Below are positions 56,701 to 64,000 of a stretch of 64,000 nucleotides of DNA, one piece after another. The position numbers and the translations under genes are program-made. Origin of the DNA: Branchiostoma floridae (taxonomy: Eukaryota; Chordata; Leptocardii; Amphioxiformes; Branchiostomatidae); assembly GCF_000003815.2 (NCBI RefSeq), contig NC_049988.1, positions 17,108,088-17,172,087 of the forward strand, written 5' to 3'. The notes below the pieces were generated by a model, which was not told the DNA's origin, made no database searches, and saw nothing but the letters and a program-made list of their open reading frames with translations. Each line of letters opens with the position of its first letter. The first letter of the stretch is position 1.

Positions 56701-59700
56701 ATATATGCGATTCAGAGACGTTGATCATATGCTTAGTGTTAGATACCGTCTATAAAAAGGTTACGATAGTCCCATAGCCTTTTTGAGGCCTGGGATGGTA
56801 GTGACGTGGGTTGTTATCCACTATGGCACATTATTGGGAGGCTATCAGATATTTTATACAGAAGTATTGAGTTAAGGGATAATGACCCGCCCTGAGGTGT
56901 ATAGGATGCCATAAATAATGGCCGATTCCTATAACCACCGAATAACGGACGAGCGTAATGGTAATGTGCCATTTTCATGTCAAGCAGCTACTCCAGACGA
57001 GAGCTTGGAGATGTTTATGAACATAGAGAATTGGGATGGCAACAATTCACTTAAATACTTAAGGCTCCTAAAGCTTTTGGAATGTTTATTTCCAACAGCT
57101 GCTCAGCAGGTGAGCCTGGAGATGACCATGAACCTCCCGTACACGTCAGACCTGGCGGACTCCAGCTCACAGGCCTTCAGGACTCTGGCACAGACTGTCT
57201 CCAGTAAGGTGAGGGTCTAAGACTATAACGTTAGGATTTCTGTAATGATGACAAATGCTGTAGTTGGTAAAGCCGATTTTATAACACGATTTGCATTCCT
57301 GACCCATAACGCATGAGGCCTCCTTCTAGACGTCAATCACAGTCGTGGATAGAAGGGAAGGTGTAACTAGAAAAAACGATGTATGGGTTAGTGAAATGAA
57401 CATCATTGAAGCCACAGTTTTTAAAGTGACTAAAACTGATGGCCATTTCTCAACACATTTTTAACAGCTCTACAGCTACCTGTCAAGTTCTACCAGCGGC
57501 CTTCTCAGCGTCACTGTCACCTGTTTCCGGCCCGGCAGCGTGGTGGCCAAAACTTAAAGGCTGATAAATCTACTGACACATTTAGATCAATTACAAATTA
57601 AAGAAAACAACATTTTTCTGTTAACAGATCTACAGCTATCTGTCGAGTTCTACCAGCGGCCTTCTCAGCGTGACTGTCACCAGTTTCCGGCCCGGCAGCG
57701 TGGTGGCCGTCGTGAACGCCAACTTCCAGCAGAACGCCTCCGTCAGCTCCAGCGGGGTCCTCAACAGTCTCAAGCTGGCCATTGCCAACGACACTGAGAA
57801 TCCACTGGGGCTGAATACCAGCTCTATCTCTTTGTAAGTTGTTTCCTTTGTCGTCTTAAAAGTGTTTTACTTTGTCAATTGTTAAGATAAGCTAATGGCA
57901 GTGCTTATTTTCCGTGTGTCTGTTTCGAGGCAAAATGAAAAAAAGCCTTGATGGTGCCATCACATTGCGGTGTAATAACGAAATCTATTATTAGTAAGTA
58001 AATGGCTGTCTAGCGATCGCATCTCATTTTGTGCCATGTCTTGTGCACATTATTTGGTTTATAGGTTAGTGGAGTTTCATTTTACACAACCAGTAAAGTC
58101 TCTCTTCATATACGTTAGGATATCTATCAGACATGTTCCTTAGAGCTTCTAATTGGAGTTCTGCTTGTTGCCGCTAGATATATACGATAAAGGTGATGCA
58201 TCGATTGGTCAAAACTCCAATATCCCATGTTCTACCACCATATACAAACATTTCGAATCATGTCATTCTGTTCTCTTCAAACTTCTGTAGGTGTCCTGTC
58301 GGTGGCTGCAGTGCAGGTGTAACAATAGTTGCCCCATCCTACACCTCAGCAAAAACAGCCACAATGCCGCCTGATGTCTTCAATGCCACCACTCGCGGCA
58401 ATGTAATGGTCACTGGAAATATGGCAACGATGTCCATGAATAGAACCACGCGTTTCCCTCTAGTGTCGGACAATGTAACAGCAGTTATGAACGTCACAGA
58501 CCGTTACATGCCAACGTCCAATGCAACAATGTATAATACGACAGGATTCCGCTTAACGGTCGCCAACGCAACAATGCGCGAAAATGCCACAACACCAAGC
58601 TACAACGTTACAGCACAAAGAAATGCCACCATGCGTTACATGCCGACGTTCAACGCAACAATGCCACATAATACAACAAGATTCCCGTTAACGGTCGCCA
58701 ACACAACCACTCCATTGATATACAATCGGACTCGCTTAAACGCTACAGCAAAAGGAAATATAACAGCCAGACCGCATATGACAACGCGTTCACACCTTCC
58801 TCTTAACGTGACGACGTCAGATAACGTCACAGCTCCTCTTCAAGTCACGACGCCCAGTTCTATCTCTACATGCTCGACACCGTGCCATCTGTACGCCAGC
58901 TGTGTCGCAGGGCAGTCTGGTTACACGTGCGTCTGTAGCTCTGGTTACCAAGGAAACGGCGTCACCTGTACCCTAGGTAAAACTCGAAACTATCTAGACT
59001 GAAATATCGCAATATATGAAAACAGTACAAACATATTGGTGACGCCTCAGGGGTGAGCCTAATGGTTTATTTGTTCGCTAAAATTTACAGCAGAGCAAGT
59101 TGATGGGATGAGAGAAAAGATGTGCCTAACCTGACTCTAACTCCAGCACTTCATAAAAGAGAAACCATTGGTCGTCAAACATATGAAAACAACATGTAAC
59201 ACAAATAGCATGCTAAGAACATATGGTTACCATCTCTAGTTCCTAGCTGTAGGAAAGAGGTATTCCAATAAGCATTCTATTTGAAAGAAGCTTGTCCTTT
59301 TTAGTTGAAAATTGGACTCTGGTGTTTGAAAGAAATGTATGTGTGCTTGTTTTACCTGAGAGGAAATTTTGAAACTTTGCATATCGCAGCTGCTCAGCAG
59401 GTGAGCCTGGAGATGACCATGAACCTCCCGTACACGTCAGACCTGGCGGACTCCAGCTCACAGGCCTTCAAAAGTCTGGCACAGACGGTCTCCAGTAAGG
59501 TAGGAATGAAGTTCTATACTAGTTATATATTTTAATAGAAGCACATGTAATACCATCATATGACAGTAGTCATAAAACAGCCAAATTTAAAACTATCATC
59601 TCGAGGAGGTTACCACGTTAACAGCCCTATTACTCATTAGGTACCTACTGGCTGGCAAAATACACCAGATTTTTATTATTATCATTATGACATAATCTAT

Positions 59701-62700
59701 GATTAAAGCCCACCAGCAATGTTAACGACAGTCAGTAATGAGAAAACTTGCGTTGTAAAATAGTTGGACCATTAGAATTTCCTTTTACAACCAGTAGAGG
59801 CTCACGTAAGCATGTTAGACTTAATTGGTCGTGTAAAAAAAACGTCCAATATCCCATGTTCTATCAAACAGCTGAAATTATTTTCAGGTGCTTTCATCCG
59901 TTTTAAAGCTTTGTATGGTAATTACAAGGTCTACAGCTTGCAAATGCAAAACAAAATCCGTCAAAAGAACGCATAGAAACAAGTTGATAGAAAATCATCG
60001 ATATCAATGAAGTACTGGTGCTGAGGAGTTCAAAATCTGGGAAATGATGAACTTTGATTTATTTGGCTAGATTTTCGCTTACCTGTCGAGCTCGTCCAGC
60101 GGCCTCCTCAGCGTGACTATCACCAGTTTCCGGCCCGGCAGCGTGGTGGCCGTCGTGAACGCCAACTTCCAGCAGAACGCCTCGGTAGACTCCAGCAGCG
60201 TGGTCAACAACCTGAAGCAGGCAGTCGCCAATGACCCTGATAATCCTCTAGGGGTGGATACAAGCTCGCTTGCAGTGTAGGTTGATCTACCTTTTCGTTT
60301 CTAATCTCTTGATAATGAAACAGTAAATCATTCTAATTATTTAGACGCTTGAAGTAGTGAACAACTTGAAGCAGGCCGTCGCCAATGATCCTGCGAATCC
60401 TCTAGGGGTGGATACAAGCTCGCTTGCAGTGTAGGTTGATCTACCTTTTCTTTTCTAATCTTGCGATAAAGAAACAGCAACAGATTTTGGTTATTTAGAC
60501 GCTTGAAGATATCCATCGCAAAATACAATATTTATTGACACAAACGTACATTGACACAAACGTAGGCGTACAGCTTCTACACATACATACAAACAAGTGA
60601 ATACAAATCGACCAACTTACAAGAATCATATTGCATGAAATGCTCTAGTGACTATTGTCTTTATACTCCAAATTGGAATAGGTGTCCAGTTGGTGGCTGT
60701 GGTGTTGTCGTTTCAACAACACCTGTTACCAACACGACAGTGTTACCGGTGATGCCTACAGTACGGCCAGTGAACGTCACTGGCGTCGTCCAAAACGTCA
60801 CCATGCGTCAAAACGTCACCATGCGTCAAAACGTAATCAACACGACAGCGTTATCCGTGGTGCCAACCGCAAGACCACTGAACGTCACCGGCGTCGTACA
60901 AAACATCACCATGCGTCACAACGTGACAAACACGACAGCGTTACCGGTGGTGCCAACCGCACGGCCATTGAATGTCACTAACGTCATGCAAAACGTCACC
61001 ATGCGTCACAACGTAACCAACACGACAGCGTCACCTGTGGTACCAACCGCACGACCAGTAAACGTCACCGGCGTCGTCCAAAACGTCACGATGCGTCACA
61101 ACGTAACCAACACGACAGCGTTACCCGTGGTACCAACTGCACGACCACTGAACGTCACCATGCGTCACAACGTAACCAACACGACAGCGCTACCCGTGGT
61201 ACCAACCGCACGACCAGTGAACGTCACTGGTGTCGTCCAAAACGTCACAATGCGTCAAAACGCCACCGTCTATATGACAACGCGTCCACAGTTGCCTCCT
61301 AACATGACAAGGCCAGAAAACGTCACTACGACTCTCAAAACTACCACACAAATCTCTACATGCCCGATGCCGTGCCATCTGTACGCCAGCTGTGTCGCAG
61401 GACAGTCTGGTTACACGTGCGTCTGTAGCTCTGGTTACCAAGGAGACGGCATTACCTGTACCCTAGGTAAGATATTTGAGTGTCTTTTGTTTTCTCCCTT
61501 GCAGTTTAGAGAAAAGTGGATCTAAAAATGGTATCTAATTAATGATATCAAGTCAACAGACGTTATATTTTGGCAATTTGAAACCTCCGTCCGTCTAAGT
61601 GATATCTCCAAATGCCAACGCATGTTAATAGATGCTATGAATATAGGTTACTTCAGAGATAAAGGTGAACTAGTGTTACGGGCTCTAAGTTTTGGAATGT
61701 TTATTTCTGCCAGCTGCTCAGCAGGTCAGCCTGGAGATGACCATGAACCTCCCATACACGTCAGACCTGGCGGACTCCAGCTCACAGGCCTTCAGGACTC
61801 TGGCACAGACGGTCTCCAGTAAGGTAGGAATGAATAGGTGTATTTCAGTAAAGTCATATTCAATACCAGCAAGTTGAGGTTGGTAAACAAGAGCCCATGA
61901 ATGATTTCTTTTACTGCACAATCATTTGACAGCCTAATGGCGTAAAACGCCAGGCTTTGTACATTCGGGCAGATTTGTCTGATCTGATCATACCGGGATG
62001 GACCCCTACTATTTTCGATAGGTGTGTCGGGTTCTTTACTGTGCTTGAGGTGGGGTTTTTCTACGGAACCTCCATTTAAGTCCTATCCGAGGGACGTCGT
62101 GTGAAGGAATTGGTATAGAGTGGCGTTTCTCAAGATCAAAACATCGGGACATGTCAGGTCTTCAGCTTTGAGTCAACAACGTCAATATATAATTTAACTT
62201 TTATTTTCAGTGACATCGGCTTCTGAACTTGTAGCAAATGACGCTGTGGATGCCAGTAGTACAGTTGTACAGTAGATGCGTAAAAGTCAAATTACCTAGC
62301 ATAACATTATGTCATACTATAGATACTGTATCCTTTTCCCTCAGATTTTCATCTACCTGTCAAGCTCGTCCAGCGGCCTTCTCAGCGTCACTGTCACCAG
62401 TTTCCGGCCCGGCAGCGTGGTGGCCGTCGTGAACGCCAACTTCCAGCAGAACGCCTCGGTAGACTCCAGCAGCGTGGTCAACAACTTGAAGCAGGCCGTC
62501 GCCAATGACCCTGACAATCCTCTAGGGCTGGATACAAGCTCACTTACAGTGTAGGTTGATCTACCTTTTCTTTTCTAATCTTATGATAATGAAACAGCTC
62601 ATTCTGATTATGAAGTCGCTTGCAATTGAAGTAGAATCAAAGTAGCGTATCCACTGATGAAATGCTTTGGTGACTATCGTCTTGACTTTTTGTGTTTGCA

Positions 62701-64000
62701 GAATGTTTAATTGAGCCCCTCCCAACATATACTTTCTCTATCATATTATTGAAATCGGAATTAGGCAGCATTGCACTCGATTTATTTTCCAATAGAAGTC
62801 TCTTTAGAACACAGTAGTGAAAGCTTCACATATCTTTCTTTCAAATAAAATGGAAATAGGTGTCCAGTTGGTGGCTGTGGTGTCGTCATTCCAACCACAA
62901 CAATGGACAACACGACAGCGTCACTCGTGATGCCAACCGCGCGACCACTGAACGTCACCGACGTCGTCCAAAACGTCACGATGCGTCTAAATGTAACCAA
63001 CACGACAGCGTTACTGGTTGTGCCAACCGCACGACCAGTGAACGTCACTATGCGTCACAACGTAACAAACACAACAGCGTTACCGGTAATGCCTACCGCA
63101 CGACCAGTGAACGTCACTGGTGTCGTCCAAAACGTCACGATGCGTCAAAACGTAACCAACACGACAGCGTTACCGGTTGTGCCAACCGCACGACCACTGA
63201 ATGTCACGATGCGTCAAAACGTGACCAACACGACAGCTTTACCCGTGATGCCAACCGCACGACAATTGAACGTCACAATGCGTGACAACGTAACCAACAC
63301 GACAGCGTTACCCATGATGCCAACCGCACGACCACTGAACGTCACCGACGTCATGCAAAACGTCACTATGCGTCACAACGTCACCGTCTCTATGACGACG
63401 CGTCCACGTCTTCCTCTCAACATGACGACGTCAGAAAATGTCACGACGACTATCCAAACTACCACACAAAGCTCTACCTGCTCGACACCGTGTCATCTGT
63501 ACGCCAGCTGTGTCTCAGGGCAGTCTGGTTACACGTGCGTCTGTAGCTCTGGTTACCAAGGAAACGGCGTCACCTGTACCCTAGGTAAGAGTCGGAACTA
63601 TATCGACTGAAATATCGCAGTACATGAAAAGAGTAAAATAATTTGGCAACGCCTCAGGGGTGAGTCAAATGGTGTGTATGTTCATTAAAATTTACCACAG
63701 AGCAGGTCGTTGGAATGAGAGAAAAGGCGTGCCTAACCTGACTCTACCTCCAGCACTTCATAGAAGAGAAACCATTGGTCGTCTAACATACGACGAAAAA
63801 CATGTAACACATACTAAGAACATATAGCTACTAGCTCTTCCTAGCTGTATGAATGGAGTATTGGAATAAGTATTCTATTAGAAAGACGTTTGTCTTTAAA
63901 GTTGAAAATGGGAGTCCGCTATTTGGCAGGAGCAATTTATGTGTGTTTGTTTGTTTGTTTTGCCTGAGAAGATAATTTTGTTGTTCACAGCTGCCCAGCA
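53759..64000 (+). CDS. Mucin gene C: tandem EGF-SEA module protein, 3' partial
   Basis: Secreted or membrane-anchored glycoprotein; its end lies beyond the window. Exons: 53759-53843 (signal peptide, MVLRIQPWWFLTLLTIQWVS), then modules of three exons. Module 1: 55458-56546, 57099-57208, 57628-57833. Module 2: 58291-58976, 59390-59499, 60071-60276. Module 3: 60682-61466, 61714-61823, 62345-62550. Module 4: 62860-63584 and the first 10 bases of an exon at 63991. In each module the first exon gives CPVGGC (absent in module 1), an Asn-x-Thr-rich stretch and an EGF-like domain (CHLYASC ... CVCSSGYQGNG); the second gives the SEA first half (AAQQVSLEMTMNLPYTSDLA); the third gives the SEA second half (FRPGSVVAVVNANF). 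Second and third exons are always 110 and 206 bases. Phases close throughout, and Gly-Ser-Val marks a possible self-cleavage site in every SEA. Confidence 0.87.
55458..57833 (+). CDS. Gene C module 1: Asn/Thr-rich stretch, EGF and SEA
   Basis: Exon 55458-56546 begins ELNNATTPNVTTSS and holds repeats such as NVTTPVANFTNIH, rich in N-glycosylation sequons, then an EGF-like domain (CSTPCHLYASC ... CVCSSGYQGNGVTC). Exon 57099-57208 is the SEA first half and 57628-57833 the second (IYSYLSSSTSGLLSVTVTSF then RPGSVVAVVNANFQQ). Unlike later modules it follows the signal exon directly in phase 1 and lacks the CPVGGC lead-in. A broken extra copy of the SEA second half lies at 57468-57548. Confidence 0.88.
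56758..56850. repeat. SINE-tail fragment
   Basis: AGTCCCATAGCCTTTTTGAG and GTGGGTTGTTATCCACTATG match the body of the SINE at 48960-49240. It lies in an intron of gene C. Confidence 0.5.
57468..57557 (+). pseudogene. Truncated duplicate of the SEA second-half exon
   Basis: After an acceptor (TTTTTAACAG) 81 bases match the start of the exon at 57628, as far as FRPGSVVA, with one Ser-to-Cys change. Then the match stops and the frame reads Lys-Thr-stop. If it were used in place of the real exon the protein would end within SEA, just past the cleavage motif. Confidence 0.75.
58064..58235. mobile_element. Diverged MITE copy of the 50829 family
   Basis: TTACACAACCAGTAAAGTCT, ATCAGACATGTTCCTTAGAG, TTCTGCTTGTTGCCGCTAGA and CAAAACTCCAATATCCCATG correspond in order to the element at 50829-51026. 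It lies in the intron before module 2 of gene C. Confidence 0.6.
58291..60276 (+). CDS. Gene C module 2
   Basis: Exon 58291-58976 completes Leu and reads CPVGGCSAGVTIVAPSYTSA, then an Asn/Thr-rich region with NATMPHNTTRFPLTVAN-like repeats, then EGF (CSTPCHLYASCVAGQSGYTC). Exon 59390-59499 is the SEA first half (AAQQVSLEMTMNLPYTSDLA). Exon 60071-60276 is the second half (IFAYLSSSSSGLLSVTITSF). The stalk repeats differ from those of modules 3 and 4, but the EGF and SEA sequences are nearly identical. Confidence 0.88.
60201..60510 (+). repeat. Tandem duplication of the 3' end of a SEA exon with its intron start
   Basis: The last 76 bases of exon 60071-60276 and about 75 following intron bases are repeated from about 60354, including the donor TGCAGTGTAGGTTGATCTAC. 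The period is about 153 bases. The second copy has no acceptor and is presumably intronic. Confidence 0.8.
60682..62550 (+). CDS. Gene C module 3
   Basis: Exon 60682-61466: CPVGGCGVVVSTTPVTNTTV, then repeats of about 28-30 residues with ALPVVPTARPVNVTGVVQNV and TMRHNVTNTT, then EGF (CPMPCHLYASCVAGQSGYTC). Exon 61714-61823 is the SEA first half and 62345-62550 the second half (IFIYLSSSSSGLLSVTVTSF, then DPDNPLGLDTSSLTV). The stalk repeat is the same as that in gene B, which sits in the opposite orientation. Confidence 0.88.
61518..61671. mobile_element. MITE family 'TATATCCGTTGTTT', degraded copy 3
   Basis: The right end AATATAGGTTACTTCAGAGA followed by TAAAGGTGAACT and an inner CAATTTGAAACCTCCGTCCG match the copies at 10094 and 31543. 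The left end is decayed. It lies in the intron after the module 3 EGF exon. Confidence 0.6.
62860..64000 (+). CDS. Gene C module 4, partial at window end
   Basis: Exon 62860-63584: CPVGGCGVVIPTTTMDNTTA, then six or seven PTARPLNVT/NVTNTTALPV repeats, then EGF (CSTPCHLYASCVSGQSGYTC). After the acceptor TTGTTCACAG at 63990 the last ten bases, CTGCCCAGCA, match the start of a SEA first-half exon. The module therefore goes on beyond the window. Confidence 0.87.

Noticed and set aside
60682-63285. Plus-strand frames with Trp-Trp-Leu-Trp starts and His/Arg-rich repeats
   Set aside because: They are the second reading frame of the gene C stalk repeats and have no splice or domain support.

Overview
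The window looks like nuclear DNA of an invertebrate deuterostome, most likely a cephalochordate (Branchiostoma, amphioxus). That assignment is inference. It rests on small exons with GT-AG introns, matrix metalloproteinase, retinol-dehydrogenase-like and SEA/EGF mucin genes, and a dense population of short inverted-repeat transposons. Three runs of N mark assembly gaps. No rRNA, CRISPR or bacterial-type operon is present.

Layout. (1) 637-8133, plus: a matrix metalloproteinase (MMP) gene without a visible hemopexin domain. Its catalytic exon is split at 2112/7359 by about 5.2 kb of mobile DNA. (2) 9045-13362 minus and 14415-17623 plus: two paralogous short-chain dehydrogenase/reductase (SDR) genes of the RDH11-14 type. 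They are arranged head to head as an inverted duplication and each has five exons. Exon 4 is partly duplicated in both, and the plus gene has four copies of its 5' half. (3) 18418-41645, minus: a giant membrane mucin (gene A). It has a signal peptide, about 2,800 residues of Thr/Ser-rich sequence, one EGF-like domain, one SEA domain, a membrane segment and a tyrosine-containing tail. A 3.8 kb CACTG-ended DNA transposon interrupts its largest exon. (4) 41646-46825: no gene recognised, repeats and two gaps. (5) 46826-52010, minus: a smaller membrane mucin (gene B) of the same plan, rich in Asn-Val-Thr. (6) 53759-64000, plus, running off the window: gene C, with a signal peptide followed by at least four repeats of [Asn-glycosylation-rich stretch + EGF] - [SEA first half] - [SEA second half].

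How the genes relate. Genes A, B and C share exon boundaries and phases, the EGF-SEA order, the SEA Gly-Ser cleavage motif and a Leu-Cys...Cys motif just after SEA. They form one local paralogous family of self-cleaving surface mucins. Gene C has turned the EGF-SEA unit into a tandem array with a period near 2.3 kb. MMP, SDR and mucin genes are neighbours, but nothing in the sequence shows that they work in one pathway.

The most notable observations are the modular EGF-SEA array of gene C, the precise transposon insertion in gene A, the split MMP exon, the four-copy exon 4 of the plus SDR gene, a frame-breaking 29-bp duplication in gene B, and a tail motif shared by mucins A and B. Exon boundaries were read by eye from reading frame, splice consensus and paralogue comparison. 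They should be treated as predictions.
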